The notes beneath the pieces are model-generated. The model searched no databases. It saw nothing but the letters and a program-made list of their open reading frames with translations, and had not been told where the DNA came from. The position numbers and the translations under genes were made by a program. 18,470 bases of DNA from Novosphingobium sp. (GTDB lineage Bacteria; Pseudomonadota; Alphaproteobacteria; Sphingomonadales; Sphingomonadaceae), in contig JAQVEQ010000034.1 in the NCBI GenBank assembly GCA_028697875.1, positions 1 through 18,470 of the forward strand, read 5' to 3'. Shown one piece after another: positions 1-6,859 of the stretch (position 1 is its first letter; each line of letters opens with the position of its first letter).

Positions 1-8
1 CGATCTAG

Positions 9-896
9 GTCGGCCGCCGCGTCGACCAGACCACGCCGCTGGCCGACGCCCGCCTGAAGGACGGCAGCCGCGTCAACGTGATCGTCCAGCCGCTCAGCCT
101 GCGCGGCACGGCGATCTCGATTCGTAAGTTCTCCGAGAAGCCGATCACGCTGGACATGCTGCGCGACTTCGGTTCGATGAGCGACAAGATGTGCACCGCG
201 CTCAAGATCGCGGGGGCCTGCCGCATGAACGTGGTCATCTCCGGCGGTACCGGCTCGGGTAAGACGACCATGCTCAACGCCCTGTCGAAGATGATCGACC
301 CGGGCGAACGCGTGCTGACCATCGAAGACGCGGCCGAACTTCGCCTGCAGCAGCCGCACTGGCTGCCGCTGGAAACGCGCCCGCCGAACCTCGAAGGCCA
401 GGGTGAAATCACGATCGGCGACCTCGTGAAGAACGCCCTGCGTATGCGCCCGGACCGCATCATCCTGGGCGAAATTCGCGGCGCGGAGTGTTTCGACCTG
501 CTCGCGGCGATGAACACCGGCCACGACGGCTCGATGTGCACGCTGCACTCCAACAGCCCGCGCGAATGTCTGGCCCGTATGGAAAACATGATCCTGATGG
601 GCGACATCAAGATCCCGAAGGAAGCCATTTCGCGCCAGATCGCGGAATCGGTCGACCTGATCGTTCAGGTGAAGCGCCTGCGCGACGGTTCGCGCCGCAC
701 GACCAACATCACCGAAGTGATCGGGATGGAAGGCGACGTGATCGTGACTCAGGAGCTGTTCCACTTCGAATATCTCGACGAGACGGAAGACGGGAAGATC
801 ATCGGCGAATTCCGCAGTTCGGGCCTGCGCCCCTACACGCTGGAGAAGGCCCGCCAGTTCGGGTTCGACCAGGCCTACCTCGAATCCTGCCTCTGA
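9..896 (+). CDS. cpaF: CpaF/TadA-type pilus secretion ATPase, C-terminal part
   Basis: Hexameric secretion ATPase of the type II/IV family that powers Tad/Flp pilus assembly at the inner membrane. The gene is open at the left edge; from the GTG at 78 the readable protein is 272 residues and ends at TGA 894-896. In that numbering the Walker A GGTGSGKTT is at about 56-64, the Asp box TIEDAAEL at 81-88, Walker B RIILGEIRG at 127-135 and the His box GHDGSMCTLHSNS at 148-160, so the catalytic core is complete. The residues read before position 78 (GRRVDQTTPLADARLKDGS) also fit CpaF. A TAG at 6-8 interrupts the frame, but it lies in bases that look like adapter remnant, so I do not call a pseudogene. 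No tadB or tadC follows, although these usually lie next to cpaF. Confidence 0.93.
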   Translation, partial: VGRRVDQTTPLADARLKDGSRVNVIVQPLSLRGTAISIRKFSEKPITLDMLRDFGSMSDKMCTALKIAGACRMNVVISGGTGSGKTTMLNALSKMIDPGERVLTIEDAAELRLQQPHWLPLETRPPNLEGQGEITIGDLVKNALRMRPDRIILGEIRGAECFDLLAAMNTGHDGSMCTLHSNSPRECLARMENMILMGDIKIPKEAISRQIAESVDLIVQVKRLRDGSRRTTNITEVIGMEGDVIVTQELFHFEYLDETEDGKIIGEFRSSGLRPYTLEKARQFGFDQAYLESCL

Positions 897-991
897 TCGT
901 CCAGCCACCGGTTGCGTTGCGGCTGCCGCGCCTGCGGAAGGGGACACAGCAAAAAGCTTGATCGGCAAGCCGCGCCCTCTAAGGCGGGGCG

Positions 992-1903
992 ATGCCCGCC
1001 GCCCCCAAGCAACGACCGATCCTGGCTCTCGCCATCCGCATTGCGGCAGTGGTGATGCTTTCGACCATGATCGCGCTGGTCAAGCTGGTCGGCGAACATG
1101 GCGTCTCCATGATCGAGACGATGTTCTGGCGGCAGTTCATTACCGTTCCGATCCTGCTCGGCTTCCTCGTGTCGGGGCGTTCGCTCTCGCGCCTCAAGAC
1201 CGCCCGCATCAAGCACCATTTCCGGCGCGGGATCATCGGCATGGGCGGCATGGCGCTGACGTTCGGCTCGGCGCTTCTCCTGCCGCTGGCCGAAGCGCAG
1301 GCATTGCAGTTCACCGCGCCGCTCTTCGCCACCATCCTGTCCGTCTTCATGTTGCAGGAAAAGGTCGGCCGGTGGCGGCTTTCCGCTCTTATCATCGGGT
1401 TTGGCGGGATTCTCGTCATCACGCGGCCGGGCGAAGTCGATATCCCGCCGCTCGGCCTGGCGGTGGGGCTGGGCGCGGCCTTCGCGGTGGCGTTTCTGTC
1501 GATTCTCGTGAAGGACCTCAACCGTTCGGAAGAACCGTTGACGATCGTGTTCTATTTCGCGGCCGTCACCAGCCCGATCCTTGCCCTCGGCCTGCCGTTC
1601 GTCATGGTCGGGCACGATGCGGCGACATGGGGGCTGCTGCTGCTCATCGGCGTGACAGGTTTCGCCGGCCAGATGCTGCTGACGATGTCGCTGCGTTTCG
1701 GCCCCGTCTCCAGCGTGATCGTGATGGACTATTCGGGGCTCGTCTGGTCGACGCTCTACGGCGCCCTGCTGTTCGACCAGTTCCCGCCCGCCGCGACATG
1801 GGTGGGCGCGCCCCTGATCGTCACTGCCGGCCTGCTGATCGCATGGCGCGAACACGTGCAGTCGCGGGAGGAAATCCAGACCGAGACCATGCTGGGCCGC
1901 TAG
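992..1903 (+). CDS. EamA/DMT-family transporter
   Basis: Inner-membrane protein of the drug/metabolite transporter superfamily, 303 residues, built almost wholly of hydrophobic segments (about ten) in the usual two-EamA-repeat layout. The first repeat ends near the motif ALQFTAPLFATILSVFMLQEKV, the typical end of an EamA half with its conserved E-(K/R) after the last helix; the second half ends at GLLIAWREH. The start ATG at 992 has AAGG at 981-984, seven bases upstream. The substrate cannot be told from sequence; such proteins export amino acids, nucleosides or other metabolites. The gene stands alone, 95 bp after cpaF, and is probably transcribed separately. Confidence 0.9.
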   Translation: MPAAPKQRPILALAIRIAAVVMLSTMIALVKLVGEHGVSMIETMFWRQFITVPILLGFLVSGRSLSRLKTARIKHHFRRGIIGMGGMALTFGSALLLPLAEAQALQFTAPLFATILSVFMLQEKVGRWRLSALIIGFGGILVITRPGEVDIPPLGLAVGLGAAFAVAFLSILVKDLNRSEEPLTIVFYFAAVTSPILALGLPFVMVGHDAATWGLLLLIGVTGFAGQMLLTMSLRFGPVSSVIVMDYSGLVWSTLYGALLFDQFPPAATWVGAPLIVTAGLLIAWREHVQSREEIQTETMLGR

Positions 1904-1922
1904 CCCCGGCCGCACGGCCCCC

Positions 1923-1966
1923 TGTGTTCGGGTGTGTTCGGGTGACGAAGTTGACAGAGTTGACAG
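1923..1966 (+). repeat. Two adjacent tandem dimers
   Basis: TGTGTTCGGG occurs twice head to tail at 1923-1932 and 1933-1942. After six bases, AGTTGACAG occurs twice head to tail at 1949-1957 and 1958-1966. All copies are exact. The second dimer places two TTGACA hexamers 9 bp apart. It may be one copy of a dispersed intergenic repeat, which one window cannot show. Confidence 0.75.
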
Positions 1967-2088
1967 GGTTCAGGAGGGGAAACCCCTTCCCCCTTCCCGC
2001 GCTGCCTGCCCTGCCCCGGACAGGGCATGAAGGAACGGCTGTGCTGGAGGAAAGACCGGACATGATTCGCCGCTCCCGAGAGGACCAC

Positions 2089-2103
2089 GATGCGAATCGC
2101 ATC
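2089..2103. repeat. 15-base perfect palindrome
   Basis: GATGCGA, one central A, then TCGCATC: seven-base arms with a single-base centre. It sits about 80 bp upstream of the entericidin promoter. The arms are too close to form a good RNA hairpin, so a protein-binding site is more likely than a terminator; the binding protein is unknown. Confidence 0.45.
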
Positions 2104-2180
2104 CCTTATGCACGCGGCGGCGTGTAGGACAGCGATATGTGGGGGCATGGCCGGGACAACGGCTTCCGCCTCCGGCTGGC

Positions 2181-2205
2181 GGAACCTATATCGCTGGAGT
2201 ACGTT
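2181..2205 (+). promoter_or_regulatory. EcfG (general stress sigma factor) promoter of the entericidin gene
   Basis: GGAAC at 2181-2185 and CGTT at 2202-2205 are separated by exactly 16 bases. This is the full consensus recognised by EcfG, the general stress response sigma factor of Alphaproteobacteria. It is correctly placed about 50 bp upstream of the entericidin start codon. Regulation by the PhyR-NepR-EcfG pathway is therefore inferred. Confidence 0.75.
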
Positions 2206-2255
2206 TCGCACGGGCAGCCCCATTCGCAGGGGGCCCCTTCAACAAGGATACGACA

Positions 2256-2384
2256 ATGGTTCGCAAGCTCATCCTCGCCCTCGCCATCTCCGGCATCGCC
2301 CTGACCGCGACGGCCTGCAACACCGTCAAGGGCCTCGGCCGGGATATCGAATCGGTCGGCCAGACCGCCGACGACGCGATGTAA
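2256..2384 (+). CDS. Entericidin A/B family small lipoprotein
   Basis: A 42-residue protein with a basic start (MVRK), a hydrophobic signal segment and a cysteine at residue 21 (TATAC), then the characteristic entericidin stretch NTVKGLGRDIESVGQ. The residue three before the Cys is Ala, so the lipobox is slightly atypical, but family members are normally lipidated membrane peptides. In E. coli the entericidins are a toxin/antidote-like lipoprotein pair; in Alphaproteobacteria single copies are common and often stress-induced. AAGGA at 2244-2248 is a good ribosome site seven bases before the ATG. The EcfG promoter just upstream suggests general-stress control. No partner gene is nearby. Confidence 0.9.
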   Translation: MVRKLILALAISGIALTATACNTVKGLGRDIESVGQTADDAM

Positions 2385-2406
2385 ACAACCACCCTGCGGG
2401 CGGCGC

Positions 2407-3006
2407 TCAGCCTCCCGTCTTGCGATAGACCAGCGTCAGATTGTTGGCCGGCATGGCAGTGCGCCGTGTCCGGGCGAAACCGCATTCCCCGGCCAGCCGG
2501 TCCACATCGGCAAGGTCGCGAATGCCCCACGCGGGATTGCGCGCCTTGAGGCTTGCATCGAAATCCCGGTTGGACGGCGCGGTTTCGACGTCCGCTTCGA
2601 GATAGGGGCCGTAGAGCACCAGCGGCGCCCCGGGCGGCAGGCAGCGCGCGGCCCCGGCGAACAGGCCCTGCGCCGCGCGCCACGGGCTGATGTGGATCAT
2701 GTTGACGCACAGCATGTCATCGGCCCGGCCCACCGGCCAATCCGGCGCGGCCGCGTCGAGCGGCAAGGGCGCAAGCAGGTTGGGCAGGCCCGCCTCCTCC
2801 CGCCAGACCGCGATGGACGCGCGGGCCGCATCGTCCGCGTCGGTCGGCTGCCAGACGAGGTCCGGGAAACGCCTGGCCAGGAACACCGCGTGCTCGCCCG
2901 TCCCGCTCGCCACTTCCAGCACCAGCCCGGCGGCGGGCAGTTCCTCCGCCAGCACGGCGGCAATCGGCTCGCGGTTGCGGGCGGCGGCGGGGGCGTGACC
3001 TTTCAT
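2407..3006 (-). CDS. DUF938 family SAM-dependent methyltransferase-like protein
   Basis: A 199-residue protein that starts MKGHAPAAARNREPIAAVL and carries the class I methyltransferase motif LEVASGTGEHAVFLA, then an acidic strand end (WQPTDADDAA). Later segments (DDMLCVNMIHISPW, LVLYGPYLE, SNRDFDASLKARNPAWGIRDL) are typical of DUF938, the bacterial relatives of human METTL26. The methyl acceptor is unknown. The start ATG overlaps the stop of the upstream transporter gene as ATGA, so the two are probably translated together. Reading further upstream in this frame is open but runs through the transporter gene, so I chose the ATG at 3006. Confidence 0.9.
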   Translation of the reverse strand: MKGHAPAAARNREPIAAVLAEELPAAGLVLEVASGTGEHAVFLARRFPDLVWQPTDADDAARASIAVWREEAGLPNLLAPLPLDAAAPDWPVGRADDMLCVNMIHISPWRAAQGLFAGAARCLPPGAPLVLYGPYLEADVETAPSNRDFDASLKARNPAWGIRDLADVDRLAGECGFARTRRTAMPANNLTLVYRKTGG

Positions 3007-3962
3007 CGTCTTCTCCAGACTGCTGCCAGAAGGCTGCCGATCAGGACGTGGCATACCGAGGACAACGCGCTCGGCACAGGGGCCAGCGCGGCCTGCACCG
3101 GGTTGGGAAACTGCGCGACGAAGCTTTGCGAGGAAGCCAGCGTCGCGCCTAGCCCGCTGTTCTGCATCCCGACCTCGATCCCGACCGTGCGCCGTTCGGA
3201 AAGGCCGAGCCCGAGAACGCGCGCCAGCACGTATCCCAACCCGAAGCCCGACGCGTGGAGCAGGAGGACCGACAGCAGCAGGATGCCGAAGTTCGCCTCG
3301 ATCAGCGGCTTCGACTTGGCGATGATCCCGCCGACGATCAGCACCACTGTCAACACCGACAGCAGCGGCGAAACATTGGCTGCCAGCTTCGTCAGGCGCG
3401 GCACATAGCGGTTGAGCAGCACCCCGGCGACCACCGGCAGCAGCACGATGGCGACCATTTCGCGGAACAGGCTCCACCGGTCGATCTCCACGAACACCCC
3501 GGCCAGCCAGCCGGTCAGCAACGGCGTCAGGACAATCGCGACCAGAGTGGAAGCCATGGTCATGGTGACCGAGAGGGCGACGTTCGCCCGCGCCATGTAC
3601 GTGATGACGTTGGAGGCCGTGCCGCCCGGGCAGCAGGAAACCAGGATCAGGCCGACCGCCAGGCCGGGTACCAGCCCCAGCACATGGGCCAGCACGACGC
3701 CGGTGACCGGCATGATCGTGAATTGCAGCACCACGCCCGCCGCCACGCTGCGCGGCATGGCCAGCACGCGGCGGAAATCGTCGAACGACAGGGTGATCCC
3801 CATGCCCAGCATGACCACGCCCAGCAGGACGCTGATCAGCGGCTGGCCGAAAGGCCGGATCGACCCGTCGGCGACCCAGATGAAATGGGCCGGAACCAGC
3901 CAGGCCCACAAGGTGCCGATGGCGGTCCACAGCGCAAACAGGTTGGTCGCGCGCTGGATCAT
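3003..3962 (-). CDS. Bile acid:sodium symporter (BASS/SBF) family transporter
   Basis: Integral inner-membrane protein, 319 residues, with about nine or ten hydrophobic segments. The two family landmarks are visible: CCPGGTASNVITYMARAN from about residue 110 and GIEVGMQNSGLG near 263-274, the crossover-helix regions that bind sodium and substrate. Bacterial members carry sodium-coupled organic anions such as keto acids or pantoate; this substrate cannot be inferred. A good ribosome site (GAGGGG, nine bases before ATG on the minus strand) supports the start. It is the first gene of a two-gene unit with the DUF938 protein. Confidence 0.92.
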   Translation of the reverse strand: MIQRATNLFALWTAIGTLWAWLVPAHFIWVADGSIRPFGQPLISVLLGVVMLGMGITLSFDDFRRVLAMPRSVAAGVVLQFTIMPVTGVVLAHVLGLVPGLAVGLILVSCCPGGTASNVITYMARANVALSVTMTMASTLVAIVLTPLLTGWLAGVFVEIDRWSLFREMVAIVLLPVVAGVLLNRYVPRLTKLAANVSPLLSVLTVVLIVGGIIAKSKPLIEANFGILLLSVLLLHASGFGLGYVLARVLGLGLSERRTVGIEVGMQNSGLGATLASSQSFVAQFPNPVQAALAPVPSALSSVCHVLIGSLLAAVWRRR

Positions 3963-4023
3963 CCGATAGTTCCCCTCATCCCAATCCCCCCGGTTCCGGG
4001 CGGGATAGCAGCACCGGCCCCGG

Positions 4024-4758
4024 TCAGGCCAGTTCCCTTTCCGTCCCTTCCCGCTCGGCCCGTTCGCGGTCGATCAGGTCGCGTTCGAAACGCCGGGCCG
4101 CGCGCATGATCGCATCGTATTCGTGCACGAAACGGCCCCCCGCCTTTTCCTGCACCAGTTCCAGGATCGCTTCGGCCATCCGCTTGGCGGAGATCGAGCG
4201 CAACCGGCGGTTGCCGCCTTGCAGGAACAGGTCGATCAGCGGGCTGAACAGCATACCGAGCCGTTCGGCCGGACGCGGATCGCCTTCCCGCCGCCCGCGC
4301 AGCAAGCCGGGACGCAGGATGTCGAGCCGGGCGAAGCGCATCTTCTGCAGTTCGCGTTCGACCTCGCCCTTGACCCGCATGTAGAGATGGCGGCTGCCGG
4401 GATCGGCCCCGACCGCGGACACGGTCACGAACTGGCGGATATCCGCATCCCTGGCCGCGCGGGCGACTTGCAGCACCAGCTTCTCGTCCACCGCGCGGAA
4501 GGCGTCCTCGCTCTTGCCCGCCTTGCGCCAGGTCGTGCCCAGCGCACAGACGACCGCATCGGGATGCAGCGATTCGATGATTTCCGGCCAATGCTCCGTC
4601 CCGGCGACGAACATTTCCATCCGCGCCCCCTGCGGCAACGCGGTGCGGCGGCGGGCCACGGCGGCAAGGCGCACCGGTTCGTAGCCGACACAGCGTTCCA
4701 TCACCGCCCGGCCGATCATGCCGGTCGCCCCGATCAGGAGGATGCGCCGCCTAGACAT
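4024..4758 (-). CDS. NAD(P)-binding atypical SDR protein (NAD(P)H-binding/HTATIP2-like)
   Basis: A 244-residue Rossmann protein. The glycine motif GATGMIGR is at residues 10-17 right after the first beta strand (RRRILLI), followed by a basic stretch AVARRR typical of NADP binding. It lacks a clear YxxxK catalytic pair in the classical SDR spacing, though LYMRVKGEVE may take that role. Lengths and landmarks (CALGTTWRKAGK, FVTVSAVGADPGSRHLYMRVK, ILRPGLLRG) match the oxidoreductase HTATIP2/TIP30 type and bacterial NAD(P)H-binding proteins. The start ATG lies inside the end of the dgt gene (8-base overlap), so the two are likely cotranscribed. Reaction unknown. Confidence 0.87.
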   Translation of the reverse strand: MSRRRILLIGATGMIGRAVMERCVGYEPVRLAAVARRRTALPQGARMEMFVAGTEHWPEIIESLHPDAVVCALGTTWRKAGKSEDAFRAVDEKLVLQVARAARDADIRQFVTVSAVGADPGSRHLYMRVKGEVERELQKMRFARLDILRPGLLRGRREGDPRPAERLGMLFSPLIDLFLQGGNRRLRSISAKRMAEAILELVQEKAGGRFVHEYDAIMRAARRFERDLIDRERAEREGTERELA

Positions 4759-5911
4759 TGCGCAATCCTTCCGGAATCCGGCCGAAGATCTCCGCGTAAC
4801 GGTCGATCGCATAGCGGTCGGTCATCCCGGCGATGAAATCGACGATATGGCGGCTGCGGCCAGGCTCCCCCGCGGGGATGCCCGCCACCCAGCCGTCGGC
4901 CATCAGCGTCGGGTCCTGTTCGTAGGCGGCGAACAACGAGGCGATGACGTCCCGCGCCCGCTCCGCCGTGGCGAGCTGGTCGGGGTGGTTGTAGAGCCGG
5001 GCATACATGAAGGTCTTGAGCTCGCGTTCCTGCGCGGCGAAACCGGGCGAAAAACCGGCCAGGGCCCTGCCCGCCGCGCGCACCTCCTCCACCGATCCGA
5101 TCCCTTCCAGCCGGGCGCGCGTGTGATCGAGCAGGTCGTTGACCATCAGCCCGATCTGCCCTCGCACCAGTTCCCGCAGCTGACTGTCGCGCGAGGCATG
5201 GGGGAAGCGTTTTTCGACCGCCCGCCACTGGTCGGCGACGAAATCCAGCGTCAGCAGGTCGTCCAGCTGGAGGAATCCGGCGCGCAGCCCGTCGTCGATG
5301 TCGTGGTTGTCGTAGGCGATGTCGTCCGACAGGGCGGCGACTTGCGCTTCCAGCGAAGGCCAGCTGGTCAGCTCCATCGGGAAAGCCGCGTCGAGTTCGC
5401 GCAAGGCCCAGTTCGGTTCCGCGACCGGGCCGTTGTGCTTGGCCAGCCCTTCGAGCAATTCCCACGTCAGGTTCAGCCCGACATGGTCGCAATAGGGGCT
5501 CTCGAGCCGCATCAGCATGCGCATCGCCATGGCGTTGTGGTCGAACCCGCCGCGATCGCGCAGCGCCCCGTCGAGCGCCTTCTCCCCCGCATGGCCGAAC
5601 GGCGGGTGGCCGATGTCGTGGGCCAGGCACAGGGCTTCGGTCAGGTCCTCGTCCAGCCCCAGCGTGCGGGCGACGACCCGGCCGATCTGTGCGACTTCGA
5701 TGCTGTGGGTCAGGCGCACCCGGTAATGGTCGCCGTCCGGCGCGATGAACACCTGGGTCTTGTGGCGCAACCGGCGGAACGAAATCGAATGGATGATCCG
5801 GTCGCGGTCGCGCTGGAATTCGCTGCGCGGCCCGCGCGTGCCCGCCCGGTCTTCCGGGAATTCACGGCCGCGCGAATGCACGGGATCGGAGGCATAGGGC
5901 GCGCGGTTCAT
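4751..5911 (-). CDS. dgt: Deoxyguanosinetriphosphate triphosphohydrolase-like protein
   Basis: HD-domain enzyme that cleaves dNTPs to deoxynucleoside and tripolyphosphate, cytoplasmic, 386 residues. The N-terminal segment has FRRLRHKTQVF near 45-55. The metal-binding HD signature is complete: H69 in RLTHSIEVAQ, H98-D99 in LAHDIGHPPFGHAGE, and the later DD of LSDDIAYDNHDIDDGL. The length fits the shorter proteobacterial dGTPase-like type 2 family rather than E. coli Dgt (about 505 residues). The true substrate range may be broad, and such proteins often need a dNTP activator. It overlaps the SDR gene that follows. Confidence 0.95.
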   Translation of the reverse strand: MNRAPYASDPVHSRGREFPEDRAGTRGPRSEFQRDRDRIIHSISFRRLRHKTQVFIAPDGDHYRVRLTHSIEVAQIGRVVARTLGLDEDLTEALCLAHDIGHPPFGHAGEKALDGALRDRGGFDHNAMAMRMLMRLESPYCDHVGLNLTWELLEGLAKHNGPVAEPNWALRELDAAFPMELTSWPSLEAQVAALSDDIAYDNHDIDDGLRAGFLQLDDLLTLDFVADQWRAVEKRFPHASRDSQLRELVRGQIGLMVNDLLDHTRARLEGIGSVEEVRAAGRALAGFSPGFAAQERELKTFMYARLYNHPDQLATAERARDVIASLFAAYEQDPTLMADGWVAGIPAGEPGRSRHIVDFIAGMTDRYAIDRYAEIFGRIPEGLRNV

Positions 5912-5941
5912 GCGCGGCGGGACTAGGACGGGGCGCGGCCT

Positions 5942-5986
5942 AACGCAATGGGGTCAAACGCAATTGAAGCGAACGCAGCGGAGCGC
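5942..5986. repeat. Three 15-bp imperfect direct repeats between racemase and dgt
   Basis: AACGCAAT at 5942-5949, AACGCAAT at 5957-5964 and AACGCA at 5972-5977 recur at exactly 15-bp steps. The seven bases after each core differ (GGGGTCA, TGAAGCG, GGAGCGC). They lie between the stop of the racemase gene and the start of dgt, 31 bp upstream of the dgt ATG. Confidence 0.5.
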
Positions 5987-6682
5987 TCAATCCTCGTCCA
6001 GGATCCACGCCGCCGCCTTTTCCGCATGGATGCGCGTGCAGTCGTAGATCGGCAGGACATTGGCGTCGACGTCGACCACCAGTTCCAGTTCGGTGCAGGC
6101 CAGCACGATGGCGCGTGCGCCTTCCTGCCCCTTGACCGTGATGATCGTCTTCAGCGCCCGTTCGGCGTCGCGCGTCGCCTTGCCGCAAGTGAGCTGGGTG
6201 TAGATGATCCGGTCGAGCGTTTCCGCGTTCTTCATGTCGGGCGGCATCAGGTCGACCCCATGGGCGACCAGCCGCTCACGATAGAAGCTTTCGGTCATGA
6301 CGTTGCTGGTGCCGATCAGCGCCGCCGTCTTGACCCCGTCCCGCCCCATCTTCTCGCCCACGCATTCGGCGATGTGGATCACGGGAATGTCGACCGCCCC
6401 GGCCACCCGGTCGTAGACCTTGTGCATCGAATTGGCGCCGATCACCAAGGCCCCGGCCCCGGCCCCGGCCAGCCGTCTGGCCGACGCGACCAGCACGCCC
6501 GCGGCGCGGTCCCAATCCTCGTCGCTCTTCAGGCCGTAGAGGTCCGTGAAGTCGAGGCTTTCGATCAGCATGGGCGCGCTCGCATGGGGATCGCGGCGCG
6601 ACTGGATGATCCGGTTGATATATTCGTAATAGGTGCGGGTCGAAACCCAGCTCATGCCGCCGATCAGGCCGAGTTTACGCAA
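5987..6682 (-). CDS. Aspartate/glutamate racemase family protein, one catalytic Cys missing
   Basis: PLP-independent amino-acid racemase fold of the YgeA type, 231 residues from the TTG at 6682-6680. No ATG exists in this frame upstream before a stop. This TTG makes the N-terminus LRKLGLIGGMSW align exactly with the family start (E. coli MKTIGLLGGMSW) and has AGGA nine bases upstream; a second TTG at 6706 would add eight residues. Family enzymes use two cysteines. Here the first site reads VIGANSMHK where E. coli YgeA has VLCTNTMHK, so Cys is replaced by Gly82. The second, Cys196 in VLACTELEL, is kept. Racemisation by the usual two-base mechanism is therefore doubtful; an isomerase, lyase or one-sided activity is possible. 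Confidence 0.88.
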   Translation of the reverse strand: MRKLGLIGGMSWVSTRTYYEYINRIIQSRRDPHASAPMLIESLDFTDLYGLKSDEDWDRAAGVLVASARRLAGAGAGALVIGANSMHKVYDRVAGAVDIPVIHIAECVGEKMGRDGVKTAALIGTSNVMTESFYRERLVAHGVDLMPPDMKNAETLDRIIYTQLTCGKATRDAERALKTIITVKGQEGARAIVLACTELELVVDVDANVLPIYDCTRIHAEKAAAWILDED

Positions 6683-6722
6683 TGCGGTGAATCCTGCTGT
6701 GCCCAAGGTGAATCCATGCCCG

Positions 6723-6738
6723 TTAAGACAGAATCAAC
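6723..6738 (-). promoter_or_regulatory. Possible CtrA site upstream of the racemase gene
   Basis: TTAA, seven bases, then TCAAC: one mismatch from the CtrA consensus TTAA-N7-TTAAC. It lies about 41 bp upstream of the chosen TTG start. TTAA is very rare in this window, which adds some weight, but a single motif is weak evidence. Confidence 0.35.
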
Positions 6739-6809
6739 CTTGCAAGAACGTTACCCGAGGCAATGCCGGGGCGTTGAACCGGGCATGGCCTGCGGCCATC
6801 GGAGATACG

Positions 6810-6840
6810 AAAAGGGCGGCCCCGCCAGCGGGACCGCCCC
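6810..6840 (-). terminator. Intrinsic terminator after pntB
   Basis: On the minus strand an 11-bp GC-rich stem with one G-U pair (plus-strand arms 6814-6824 and 6829-6839, 4-base loop) is followed by four U (6810-6813). It starts 20 bases after the pntB stop and ends the pnt transcript. Confidence 0.85.
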
Positions 6841-6859
6841 ATGATCCGTCCAAGGCGCC

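Larger units (their letters stand above)
1904..2255. other. Gene-free interval between the EamA and entericidin genes
   Basis: This 352-base stretch has no convincing gene. In order it holds a short hairpin at 1975-1987 (AGGGG-AAA-CCCCT) that could end the EamA transcript but lacks a T-run, two back-to-back tandem dimers at 1923-1966, a hairpin at 2008-2026 (GCCCTG, 7-base loop, CAGGGC), a 15-base palindrome at 2089-2103 and an EcfG-type promoter at 2181-2205. A 21-codon ORF at 2062-2127 has an upstream GGAGG, but its peptide resembles nothing known to me. Confidence 0.6.

Noticed and set aside
6..8. In-frame TAG suggesting a cpaF pseudogene
   Set aside because: It lies in bases that match adapter sequence at the window edge; the remaining frame is intact with all ATPase motifs.
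2062..2127. 21-codon ORF with an upstream GGAGG
   Set aside because: The spacing to ATG is long (11 bases), the peptide is charged with no known relatives, and it overlaps the palindrome at 2089-2103; chance is likely.
3255..4109. 284-codon plus-strand frame opposite the BASS transporter
   Set aside because: Its translation is a low-complexity Gln/His/Asp/Arg-rich string, the complement of membrane-helix codons.
4718..5926. 402-codon plus-strand frame opposite dgt
   Set aside because: It mirrors the dgt codon pattern (opposite-strand shadow) and has no recognisable domain, while dgt has all its HD motifs.
6785..6799. Palindrome ATGGCC-TGC-GGCCAT as an operator
   Set aside because: It lies just downstream of the pntB terminator and consists of common GC-rich words; there is no other support.
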